Assembly (NCBI GenBank): GCA_000727475.1
Contig: KL647312.1
Span: 1,810,793-1,874,792 of the forward strand
DNA: 64,000 nt
Direction of reading: 5' to 3'
Source of the DNA: Sarcocystis neurona
Lineage: Eukaryota; Apicomplexa; Conoidasida; Eucoccidiorida; Sarcocystidae
In this document: piece by piece, positions 11,404-23,000 of the stretch
Layout of the letters: the number at the start of each line of letters is the position of its first letter
How positions within the stretch are numbered: the stretch's first letter is position 1
Notes under the pieces: generated by a model
Told to the model about the DNA's origin: nothing
The model's input: the letters and a program-made list of their open reading frames with translations, nothing else
Databases searched by the model: none
Translations under genes and position numbers: made by a program

Positions 11404-12216
11404 CAGGACTCCAGTAGGAGTCCGCAGCGCCTCCTGTGTGGCCACTCCGCGGCAGCGACTGTCCTGCAGCGGCGCCGCAGCAATGAGCAGCGCAGAAGAA
11501 GCAGCAGCCACCCGTACAAAGCTGCTGCTGCTGCTGCGGCCCATTCTACCATGTATACGTAGTGAGGACAGTCGGGCTATCCGTGACGGAATGCCCTGTT
11601 GAGTGCGTTAACTCCCAGGCTCCCTTACAGTACTGTCATTGCCTAGATATATACGTACAAGTATACACACATACACATACATATATATATATGTGCGGTC
11701 CTCTTTCTCTCTTGTCACATTGTCCTCGCATATACATATATAAGTGTACATGTGAACTGCCCTCACATGTCACCAGGACTTGTTGGTACGTGAGCGTGGA
11801 CGGGCCGCTGCCGCACGGCTTATGCTTCCCTGTAAGGAGTGTGCGTGCACAAAGGCATGCACGCGTCACCTTCCCAATCTTTGAAACCAACGTTCACAGG
11901 TGAAAGTATCCGTTCTTCCCTGTGCTGCGCTTCTTCTCCGGCGGTGACTGTTGACACGAGCTGCTGAACCCTGCGCTGCTGCTTCTGCAGCTTCCGACGG
12001 CTGCCGTCCCGCCTGCTGTGGATGCTCGTGGTGCCTGCTCCCCAGCCGCTCGTCGTCCGCCTTGCTGCTGTTGCTGCTCTGCCTGCTTGCTGCTGCAACT
12101 GCTGCTCCCGACCGCTTGCTCTCGTGAAGAGGGTAGTAACACCGCGCTTCACTCCACGACGCCCCGCACCTTCGGGTGTTCCCCCCGAGTGAAGGACCAG
12201 CAGTTTTGCTACGAAG
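11404..12216. other. spacer with CTG and TA-rich parts
   Basis: About 11,645-11,755 is TACATA/TATATA microsatellite-like. From 11,930 to 12,120 the sequence is CTG-rich on the plus strand, encoding Gln/Ala/Ser runs on the minus strand. No supported gene on either strand. Confidence 0.35.
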
Positions 12217-15020
12217 ATGCTGACGCAGACAGCTGCATCCTCGCAGGGTCATTGCAGCAGCCCAGCAGAAGAGGCGATCAGAGAGAGACGCGAAAGCAAC
12301 AAAACGGGGACAGCCCTGCAGCAGTACCACGGGAAAATGCAGCAGCAGCTTCAGTCGAGTGCTGCCGCAGCAGCAGCAACAAAACGTATGTGCGGCAGTG
12401 GCAATCGTGGGAGCTGAATAATGCCCAGCAGCAGCAGCGAGAGCCCGATGCTGCTGCAGGAGCCGCAACAGGGCTGGTGACTCCCGAATTCAGCAGCAGC
12501 GGGCGTTACGACGGGCAACAGCTCTGGCGCGAGCTGTTGCACGGTGCAACAGCAACAGCACGGGGTGCAAAGGCTACGGCGCAGCAGCAACAACAGGCAG
12601 TCGACGTCGCAGGGTCCGCGGACTGTGAGTCCAGCAGCTGAAAGAGCAACAGGACTTGCTGACACAGCCTCTTGGTAAAATGTTGCCGAAGGGGCAGCAC
12701 TTCTCAGCGGGAGACAACTGCGTCCCCAGCAGCTGCCGCGCGGGGCTTGCTGCTGCGCAGAGCGTTCAGGAAAGCGCGGGAGACAATGCCTGGTCCCTGC
12801 GCTGCGCCACGTCTCGTGCTGCTGCTTATGTGGGACAGCCGCAACAGCAGCAGCCCACGCGCCAGCCGCTTGCAGACATGCACCTGCAGCAGCAGCGCCA
12901 GCAGGTGCAGCAGGAAGAGCACCAGAAGGCGCAGCGGCTGGAGGAGCAACAGCAAAACGGACAGCAGCAGCAGCAGAAGGAGCGAGAGCAGCAACTACAG
13001 CATATGGAACAGCGACTGCAGCAGCAGCAGCAGGAGAAACACGAGCAGCAGAACAGCTCACACAAGCAACAGAACCTTCGAGAACAACGAGAACAAGAGA
13101 AGCTGCAGCGGACGCCCAGACTACACCAAAACCCGTGGCTCGAGAAGAAACTGCGGCAGCCAGACGAACTGCAGCAGCAGCATCAGCAGATGTGGAAGAG
13201 GCTGCAGCAGCTGCAGCAAACATCTGCGCGTCGGACGCAGGTATATGCCTTACAAGATGAGGAAGCGCAGCAGCTGCAGCGGCGGAAGTGTTGCAGTGCG
13301 CAGTATCACCCGCCTCACGTTGCAACAACCAGGGGGCAAAGGACAGCAGCAGCAACAGTCCCACGCATCTTACGGAGCGTCGTGCAGACAAAGAGGCGCT
13401 GGAGCAGGAGCGACGCCGCCGGTGAGCCGCAGCTGCTGGTTTGTAGCACGGTGTTGCTGCTGTCGCTCTGGCTCGCTCGACAAGTGCCCCTAGCAGCAAC
13501 GTCCGCGGCAGCAGCAGCAGCGGCAGCAGCAGCAGCGGCAGCAGAGGCAGATAGAGGCATCACAGGGTTGCCACTTGCTTTACGATTGTCGCTTCCTTCC
13601 CTGCTGTTCAGTCGTAGGCGTCCGTCCCATGCAGGGTCACCTCGCCGGTGCCTCAGAACTGCTGGGGTTGTCGCCGCTGTTGCTGCTGCTGCTGCTATCC
13701 TGGTTGCGGCTACACCACATCCCTTTGGAACTGGGGTTGCGGCTGCAGCAGACGCCCGCAACAAGAGAGAACTATCGGCATGCGTACAGCCTCGCGGTCC
13801 GCGACGTGCGTCTGCCTGTTCACTGCTGTTTCGCATGCGCACCCTGCCGTATGCTTGTCGCAGCTTTCCAACACCAGCAGCAGCAACTGCGCCTGCTGGC
13901 GGGGCAGCCACCCTGTGTGCCGACCCCAGGGCGGCAGCAGCAGATAATTTCCTCGCGCGAAGAACCGCTCGGCTTGGTTCCGATCCCAGCCTATTCGTCT
14001 GCAGACTCCTGCTTGTGGGGCCGTCGCGCACAGCTTCGCCTCCTCGTTTCCTCTTCCCTGTATTTCTGTGGCCCGTCGAATCTTATAGACTGTCGTCGTG
14101 TCTGTCTCTCCTGTTTTCCTCGAGAGTGCCGCATGCTTCCGGCGAGCTGCCTTACGCAGGTGCGTCGCTGTGGCTTGCTCGCGTCCCTCTGCAGCACGGG
14201 AGGCATTTAAACAGATGTTGCAGCTCGCGTTGGGTGTGCGTACACCGCAACGCGACGACCCCACACACACAGCAAGCGCAAGACCTGGTCTTCTCGAGGA
14301 TCAGGCCTACCCGGCCGTCCGCTCTGCATCTCCCCTTAATGTCTCACTCTCCTTTGTGGCAGGTACTGCTTCCAGGAGATAGCAGCAGCATGTCCGGGCC
14401 TGCGCGGCAGCGGATGCCAGCACCCACGACTGCTGTTGGTGCTGCTGTTGGCGCTGTCCCCACTCACGAGAGAGGACAGCAGCCGCACGTGCAGCAGCAA
14501 TGGCATCGGCAAGGCGAACGCAGGCGGCTGCAGACAGCAGCAGCCGCAGCCCCACCACCAGCAGCAGCAGCGGCTGTCGCTGAAGGAGCAGCAGCAATTC
14601 GCGCACACGCGGCAGTAGCAACAACAACAGCAGCAGGCATCAGAGCGCCGGCAGCAGCCGCATCAGCAGCAGCAGAAAGGCGGACGTCGACGGCACTTCC
14701 TGCAGGGGGAGGGAAGAGTGGCCGGGCGAAGCAGACGAAGGGGCCTACGCGGCGAGGCGGGGGTGGCGGGGCAGCTGCAGGTGGCAAGCAGCAGCAGCAA
14801 CAACGGAAGCAGCTGACGCAGCAGCAACAGCGAAGGCAAGCCGGCACGGCAGCGCAGCAGCAGACTGTCGGGAAGCCTGCCCCGGGCAGAGCTGCTGCGG
14901 CAGTCTACCCACGAGCGGCAGACTCTCACGTCCGAAGAGGCCCAGCAGTCGCCGCCCGCGGCACCTTCCCTTCTGCTGCAGGGGCTGAGAGAGCAGCAGG
15001 TGTTGCCGTCGCTTCTCTAA
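12217..15020 (+). CDS. multi-exon Gln/Ala-rich gene candidate with a hydrophobic segment, unidentified
   Basis: The 3' part is the best supported. Three exons join in phase: 13,612-14,159 (acceptor CTGCTGTTCAG, donor ACGCAG|GTGCGT), 14,376-14,614 (acceptor TACTGCTTCCAG, donor CGGCA|GTAGCA) and 14,822-15,020 with a stop at 15,018-15,020. The first encodes a leucine-rich hydrophobic stretch (GLSPLLLLLLLSWL), then a Cys-containing region and a Gln run. The last is a polar, helix-prone C-terminus ending EQQVLPSLL. A possible first exon starts at an ATG at 12,217 and meets a good donor, AAAAC|GTATGT, at 12,391. Between 12,390 and 13,610 all three frames are open because of CAG repeats, so the linking exons cannot be chosen. 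Confidence 0.38.
12840..13240 (+). repeat. imperfect CAG/GCA trinucleotide tract
   Basis: Interrupted CAG repeats dominate about 400 bases. In one frame they give a Gln-rich coiled-coil-like sequence (REQREQEKLQR). In another they give an Ala/Glu/Thr-rich one that reaches a donor-like GACGCAG|GTATAT at 13,241. Such homopolymeric amino-acid runs are known to be abundant in Eimeria proteins. Which frame is translated, if any, cannot be told from sequence alone. Confidence 0.7.
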
Positions 15021-15710
15021 CTCTCGCAGATTTGAGAGGCATCCGGGATCTCCCTCACGGATTAGTGAGCTGCTTGCGACTAGTTGGACACCGACGCTTC
15101 CTGGCACCAACAGCGGCATACAGTCAACATATCATCTCCTTGTTTGAATGAATACCAGTGTGTTCATTTGTCTCCCTCCCTCTCCACACATATATGCATG
15201 TATTTGTCTCACTGCAAATATATTGCGACTTCTGTCATATTGATGTATGCTGTATCCCGCCGCAAGCACACAGTGCTACTTGTGGTACTATATATGTACA
15301 TACGTATACATTTACGTACGTGTCCCTCTGCAAATATATGTTGCTACTCACCTGATGTTATATATATGTACCTGCATATATATATATATATATATATATA
15401 CACGTATATATCACTCTGCAAGTATCCACTGCCGTTTGTACCATAGTACGTCTATGTGTATGCGCCCCTCTGCAAATGCCTGTTGTTAGTTCGTCTCGTT
15501 GTTTATTTGTGTACATATGTGTATACGTAGGTGTTTCTCTGCATATATGTGTTGCTCCACAATATGTAAAACGCATAGGCGCGTGGGCGCGTGTGGGTCT
15601 GATACGCTTGGAGGAAGCGGCTGCTTATTCCTGCACGCGTCTCGCCGATTTCCCCCCCTTCCCCTCTCCGTCTCCCTCTCTCTCTTCTCCGCCTCTTTTT
15701 GGTGTTTCAG
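15021..15710. repeat. spacer with a spaced CTCTGCAAATAT repeat and a (TA)n tract
   Basis: Just after the stop at 15,020, a motif close to CTCTGCAAATATATGTTGCT recurs about five times at irregular spacing, at roughly 15,210, 15,325, 15,415, 15,470 and 15,537. The copies are separated by microsatellite sequence, including (TA)n at about 15,376-15,400. A pyrimidine-rich stretch, 15,650-15,709, then leads into a likely splice acceptor. Confidence 0.55.
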
Positions 15711-15900
15711 TGCGCGTGCTCCACGTCGGTCGATGAACCCCCTTCTTCCCTGCATCTCTTCCTGCCTCTGCGTCTCTCGGGAGAATCCTCCTTTGTTGTC
15801 TGCAACGCATACGTGCTGCAGCAGCAGCAGCGGCAGCAGCGGCAGCAGCAGCAGCGGCAGCAGCAGCGGCCTCTGCGGACGTCTGTTTCGTCTCTCCAGG
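15711..15900 (+). CDS. possible exon with Gln/Arg run
   Basis: A very strong acceptor (long CT-rich tract ending GGTGTTTCAG at 15,710) precedes an open frame encoding a polar stretch (CSTSVDEPPSSLHLFLPL), then a Gln/Arg run from an interrupted CAG tract (15,815-15,875). The donor is not clear. It could be an upstream exon of the gene that ends at 27,725, 1.1 kb before its next exon, or the start of a separate transcript. The region 15,900-17,040 holds further pyrimidine-rich acceptor-like sequence (for example CACCTGACGGCAG ending near 16,265) and microsatellites, but no other exon I can support. Confidence 0.3.
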
Positions 15901-16639
15901 CGGGGCTACTACTCACACACACGCGTGGACGCCCCCCCGGCCCGTCTCTGCCCATTCACGCACGTCTCTTTTCACACCTGCGCACAAACCTGCATATACC
16001 TCCTTGGGTTTCTGCCCGTCTCTGTCTGCCCGTCTGTTTGAACGTGCCTCTCTCACCTTCTCTGTTTTCTGCTGCGTCCTCTCCACACACGTCTCTGTGC
16101 GGACGTTCGTGTGGGTGCTCCCTGCTCAACTCCCCCCACCGGTGTACGTACACCGTCGGTCCCTCTCTGCCCACCCCCACTGCGACTCGTGGGCACTCTG
16201 GCGCGTGCTGCCTCACTACCGCTGCTGCTTCGCTTGGCGCTCCTCCCCTCCCCCACCTGACGGCAGCTGCTACTTCTGGTCGACTGTGTGTGCCGTGCTC
16301 CTGCTGCTGCTCTGCTGTCGAAAGTCTGTGCGCACGTGCATCCGCGTGGCTGGCTGCGTTGTAGACAGGCCCATATGTGCCTGCGCGTGTTGTATTAGAT
16401 GACTGCTTGCACCTGAAAGGATTCAGCTGTACAGCTGTTTTACGCGTGTCTAATGGTGTACGGCGGAAGGATATATATACGTGTGTCGCGCGCCAGTACA
16501 CCTGTATATTTACGTAGGGATACACACACGGTTGCATAGTCCCGCTTCCTATCTGCGTACCGACGCTGGATGTCAGCGTCGTCTCTGCCTTTCCGTATAT
16601 TTCCTATAGACGTGTGGATACTCTCCGCTGAAGTGTATA

Positions 16640-16870
16640 CCTTTGTATGTATGTGTAGGTGTGTGTGTATATGTATGTCTGCATGTGTATGTATTTGCTT
16701 GTATATGTAGGTATATGTATGTTTGTGTATGTATGTATTTGTATATGTGTGTATGTACGTGTAGGTACGTATGCATATGCATGTATGTGTGTGTATGTAC
16801 GCATGCATATGTATGTATTCATGTGTATATATATGTTATACATATACATATACGCATATACGTGCATACG
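16640..16870. repeat. TATG/TGTA microsatellite
   Basis: About 230 bases of imperfect GTATGTATGTGT-type repeat, passing into a short TATACATATA inverted stretch. Translations on either strand give only Tyr/Cys/Val or His/Thr/Tyr strings, so the open frames here are not genes. Confidence 0.75.
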
Positions 16871-17044
16871 TTGTCGTGCATTGCGGCGCCTGTGTTCTTC
16901 AGCGGGCATAGACATAGGTAAATGAAGTGTTGTGTCGCACACGCGTATATAAACGTACCTGTGTTTGAGGAGTACGGGTTTAGTATGACTGCCTCCGTCC
17001 TTTCATTATTTGTTTCTCTCTCTTTTTCTCATTCTTTCTCTCAG

Positions 17045-20000
17045 AGATCTGCATGGAGGCAGACGTGCTGCTGCTTCTGCTCTCCTTGACACGTTCCGGT
17101 GCTGCAGCTTGCCAGGTGGCAGCGCGTTCGTCGCTCGATGTGTGCAACTCTGCTTGCTGCAGTGGCTTCCTCTCTCTGCACGTACCCATACACACACATA
17201 TATATGTATGTATGTGTGCCTGCACGTGCCTAAATATACGTGTATTCGTCTCGATGTTTCGTCTGTCTCTATCAGCCTCTCTACTCTACACACACACACA
17301 CACACACGTGATTGCGCCCTGGTGTGTGTGTCTTCGCTGCTGTTGCAGATCCCTTTCGAAGAGTGGGAGTTGTACAAGGCGTTCGGGCGTCTGGGAGACC
17401 CACAGTGGCCCTACAGGGCGCAGCCAGCAACATGCAAAATATTTCTGGAGCGCCTCTTCAAAGGCTACAGCAGGCAAGCACCTCATTTGTATGCATGCGC
17501 GGACGCTGCGGCTCCTGTGTATATACATACATATATGTACAGACGTACACGCACACACTCACGTGTATACTAACTTTACACAGACGAACGCGAGCCGACA
17601 CTTGGCCCACCCAAGGACGTGCCTCCGTGTATGCACGTGGCACTGGGATGGTCCTGAGACAGGCGCTTTTCCTCTCCGAGCTTGGCTAGAAGGATGCACT
17701 CGGCAGGCAGCTTCTCGTCTGCGTGCGCTCCCGTCCTTTCTTGACGTACACTTGTGCCTTCGTTATTTTTGCCTTACGCGTGGTGGAGCAGACCTGCGCA
17801 CATAGAGAGAAGACAGGGACGCGGCTGCTCAACGGAGAAGAAGTCGGCAGTATCTCTCTCATCCGAAGCGCGTCCAAGGAGGCATTTACGCGTGCGCGGC
17901 ACCGCCCGTCCGCGGCACCGCCCGTCTGCGGCAGTGTATATATATATATATATGTAGAGAGAGAGACGGACGGAGACCGACACTGGCACAGATACTCGTC
18001 CACACGTCCAGGCAGTGCCTGGCTGTCGGCGGCGCAGGGAGAAGCACGCACGTTTCACCGACAAGCTGTCTCGTCTCTCTGTCGTGAATTCCACACACTT
18101 GTATAAAGACGACAAGCGAGAGAAGTGCGGGTGTCTCGGCAGCCACCTGTGTGTCCGTCAGCCGAGAGAAGCACTTGCGTCTGCAAGCAGAAAGCTCCGT
18201 TTCCTGCGAGTGAGCCGCGTATGTCCACCCACACCTATAATTTACACATATTTAAACAGAAGTGCATGCGAAGACAGGAGGGGGACCGACGGAGGTGGAG
18301 AAAGTGCGACTCAACGGGACGTACGTATGCCTCAGAACTCCTACAAACGGAGGAAATTGCAGCGACCCGTGGAACTGACAGGCAGCTCGCGACAGGGTGG
18401 ACTTGTAGAAGATCCCTGAATGCCACAAGCGTGGATGTATACACGTGATAGCAGAAATCACGCAAGGACCTCGTCAAGGCTGGTTTAAACAGAAAGTGTC
18501 TGCAGCAGCAGACAGAAAGTGTCTGCAGCAGCCTGGGCGGGTGCCGCAGCCCTGTCTCGCGTGGCTGTCTCTCTTGTTGCGCATGCACATGCCCCTCGTG
18601 CTTCTGTGTGCGCGCGTTGCACACGCATCCAGAGAGAGTAGTCGGACGTTTGCGTCTACCTGGAGGAGGAGACTTGGGTGTCTTCCTCTAGTACTCGTTT
18701 TCTGTCTCCCTTGGACGTTTGCGTCTATCTGGAGGAGACTTGTCCTTCTCTCTGTCTTTCTCTGTCGTACTAGTTTTCCGTCTCTGTTGAATGTTTGCGT
18801 CTATCTCTAGGAGGCCTGCGTCTCTCTGTCGTACTTGCTTCCCGTCTCTCTCTCTCTCTCCATTACCTGTGTGGGTCGGACATGTGTGGGCAGACTGGGT
18901 TGGTACACACGTGGCAGGGTCTCTGGGCACGGGCGGGCGCGCTACTTCGACGCAGAAGACTCGGCGTTAACATGCACACAAGAATAGGGCTGTTCGCTGC
19001 CCCTGGCGCCAGGCCCCACGGGGGACGTTGCCGCCGGTGCTGCTGCTTTTCGTTTTGCCGTTCCTGCTGCCTGTGCTGCTGCTGTGCCGGCTGCGCACAC
19101 ACATGAAAGCGCCAAGAGAAGGGAGGTGACGTCGATGAGCGCCGCAGTTGCTGCGATTGCGTGCACCTAGAGACATAGAGTAAACGTGGTTGGTGTGTCT
19201 CCTCTGTGGGCCTTTCTTTCGGTTTTTACCTGCGCTACATGCCCGCATATACGCACACGTAGACAAGCACACACATGCACACAACATACGCAGCAGACGC
19301 ACACACACACGTACGCGCACACGGAAGTCCCCCAATGCCTCCGTACGACGGTGCGTGGGGCAAGTCCACGCACACAAGTTTTGTGGATGCGCGTGGTGCG
19401 GCGTGCGGCGAGAGAAGCTGCCGAATCACAGACGAAGCGTCCTTGCGTCTGCCTCTGTGCTGCGGCTGTACAGAGCCGCTGGACTCGACCGCCACGCGTT
19501 CAAAAACCGCGTCGAGCGCGACTGGAAGTTCCTCGCGCCTGCCAGCAGCTCCGTCTTCTCCGGCTTCGACCTGCTCACGCGCAAGTGTATGTGACCGTCG
19601 AACAGGCGCGCGCGCGCGCACCGGCGGCCATCGCAGAGACGGGAGGCTCGACCACCGTTGGGGGGCCTCTGTGTGTGTGTCTGCGCATGCTTGCACGAGT
19701 CGACGTCCACCTCCACTTTATCTCCACGTCTGTATCGGTGTCGACATCTCTGTGGAGGCACACACATGTCTTCTCTGTACGCATAGATCTACGTGAATGT
19801 GGAGGGGAACCCCGTGCTTGAATCTTCGTCGGTGCTGCAGTCCACACAGCACTACGCAGCAGCATATGTAGAGAGATGTTGATATGCCTGTGTGTGTGTG
19901 TGTGTGTGTCCGTACGTGTCCACATGTGCGTGGAGACGCATTCAAACCTAGTGTTGCTGCTGGCGCAACAGGTAGTCAGATATACATCCCAAGTCTCCGT

Positions 20001-23000
20001 GTTTTACGTGTGTGCGTCTGACTAGGAGGGGTCTTGCGTGCGGCCACGGCGTTCACACAACAGCACGCAGAAAGAAAAACTTCCTGCGCGCATGCAACTC
20101 CGCAGAGAGACGGCTACGCGTGCGTGTGTGGGGCACACACGCATAGAGAGAGACATATATGTATCTGTGCGCGCGGAGCCGCAGATGTGTGGATGTTGCC
20201 TTATTCGTGACTGCATGGGATCCTGACACAGGTAAAGCATGCAGCACTCGTGTTTCTTAGTCGAACTCCACTTCCTGCTGCAGCAACCGCTGGGCCTCAG
20301 TTTCTCTCGTCGCCTCTCTGAAAACCAACAGGCGCTGCTGGACCTTGCACTCCGGGCGCTACCCGCTATAAAAATCTCTCGTGCATGCGCGTGGGCCTCT
20401 GTAAGGGCACTGGCCGCTGCCGTACTGGATGAGGCGGCGTGTGGTGTGCATATAAGACTCGCTGCTTCAATGCATCTGTGTGTGTATATCCGACGCTGCA
20501 TGCGTATGCCTCTTCACCCACGTGAAATCAGGCACGTTGGGGGCAGACACCGATGCGTCTGTCGAGCAGTCCGCGGGTAGCGATTGACTTCGCACACGCC
20601 CAGGCGCCGTGGGCAGACATACGTGCAAGCAACAAATAGAGAGGCACGGGGAAATCTGTGCTTTCCTTTCCTGAACGCAACGTCGGTACGACTACACGAA
20701 CACGTGGGATATAAATAGAGACGTGGAACGTGTGAAGTGGTGTATATACACACAAGGTAGACATATCTATCTATCTACCTATCCGTCTATCTATACATAT
20801 ATATTTATATATGCATGTATGTGGAAATCTGTGGTTCAAGTCTGTGAACGCAGCGTCCATACAAATACACGAACTTGTCTGTGTGGATGTAAATAGAAAC
20901 GTGGGAGACGCTTGCATGAGGTGGTGTATATGCTTGGACGGACACGCATATATATACGTATGTATGTGGCAGTGTGCGTCCCAATTCTCTGAACGCACCT
21001 ACATACGAACACACGGACGTTTCTGCGGGGATGTAAATATAGACGTGGGAGGCACTTGTGGGAATATAGATGTATATATATATATATATATATGTGTATG
21101 TATATGTATATAGGTATATGTGTATGTATGCGTATGTGAGTAGAAGGAAATTGACAGCCGATTCTGTGTGCAACTTTTTGTCGCTGTTCTCGGTGCATGC
21201 ACTAACGTCCAGCAGTCTCACTGTGGGACTTCACGCAGTATGCGCGTATGTCTCTCGTGCAGGGAGAACAGCAGCTGGACTGCACCCGTAGATCAAGAGG
21301 AGCAGCAGCAGCGTCATAATGCCGTGACAGCAGCAGCAGTGGGGAAAACAGCAGCAGCACAACATTCCTCGCAGTCCTGGTAGCAGAGAGACGTCGGGAA
21401 CGCAGAGATTTTGTACTTGCGTGTCCTCCTCCGTGCAATCACAGGCGGGCCCCAGGGACACGAGGAAACGCTGCTACTGCTGCTGCTCACGTTGGCGCTG
21501 CAAGTGTCTGTGCTGCTGTTGCTGCTGCCGGGACGCGCCTGCTTCTATTGCTCCTGCTGCTGTTCGTCTGCGGCTGCTGCCGGGTCTGCCGCTCCTGTTC
21601 TCCTGCCGCTGCTGCTATTGCTGCTGCGTCCGCCGGAACTGCCGCCGCTCTCATGCTGCTGCCGCGGCTGCTGCTCCTGCTCTTGCTCTTCTGCTGGCCG
21701 TTAGGCTGGCTGCTGGTCCGCCACTTGCGGCTGCGAGAGGAAGTCGAATCAGAAATGCGAAGAAGACGCGTAAGCGAGTCACTTGCCTTCTTCGCTCTTC
21801 TTAAACCTCCTCCGCACATGCACACACATACATATACAAGCATATACACGAAGCTCGTATATATATAGGTAAATATGTACCCATATACACGTATATAGTG
21901 AGATCCTACATACATGCTTTCTACATCTCTATATATAATGAGCTCGTAATTGCATGCAAGTACAGATATATATAGATTAAGCTTGTTTGTACATATGCAT
22001 ACACGTATATATATAGACTTCACACACATATGTATATGTCTCTTAACCTCGTACACATAAGTGGAAATATACACATGCAGGCAGTGACGTAGGGTGTCTC
22101 TGACTAACTGCGAGAGAGAGTCTGTGCTGCTGCGCACGTTTTTCTGTCTCGCCAGTTGCATGCAGCTGCTGCTGCTACAGCGTCGGCACCCAGCTCAATC
22201 TCTGTATACGTGCCTGCACGGAGAGTTGTAACTTGACACAAATTTTGAACCGTCCGTAGACAGAAATATCTACACGGATATAATGAAACAGAGAAGTCGA
22301 GTCAAATACGTACAGGTCTGTGTGTCCGTCGGTCTGCCTGTATGTCTCCCCCCGTATGTATATACATGTTTATGTGTATGTATGCATGTGCGTGACTTCG
22401 TTTGTATCCGAACAACACATTTGTGTGTGCGTAGGGTCCTCTCTGCTCTGGGCGGGCCACTGGGCAGCTCCAGCTCTTCCGTCTTATGGCAGTGCTTCTT
22501 TTTCTTGCTTCTCAGGTTGCTGTGTTCACCAAGGCCCCCTCCACAGGCGCGTCTCTATATTCGTCTACTGACGCATGCTGTGCTTCGCCACAGCAGCCAT
22601 CACATCTATAACCCCGCTACATACACACACGTATACCCGGGTGGACGTATATATATATATATATATATTAACGTGGGCAGACACATGCAAGTGACTGTAT
22701 ATGTGTTCGGTTGCATATCTGCGTATACGTGGACGTATATACACACGTGTTTATATCTGCGTACGCATGGAAAAACAAATCTGCGCCCAGGTGCTCTACA
22801 ATATATGGTGGGTTAGTGTGAGAAGAGTTCCCTTTTTCTTGTGCGGAAGGTGCGCGCGCGCTTGTGTAGATTTTGCTGCTGGCGCAAGCAAAGACGTCGA
22901 AGAAGAGCGCGCAGCGGCAACAAGGGAAGGAGCAGCAGGAGGCGCAGAGCGACGGCAGGAGAGGGGGCCCAGCTGCAGCCCCAGAGGAAGAAGAAGAAGA

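Noticed and set aside
12351..13499. 382-codon minus-strand open frame
   Set aside because: It is the antisense of the CAG tract: Ala/Cys/Val/Ser runs with no natural sequence, and plus-strand splice signals cover the same DNA.
16573..16925. Several 70-110 codon frames of His/Thr/Tyr or Val/Cys/Tyr
   Set aside because: Pure translations of TATG/TACA microsatellite; the same pattern appears wherever this repeat occurs (for example 24.6-24.9, 28.5-28.8, 49.2-49.6 kb).
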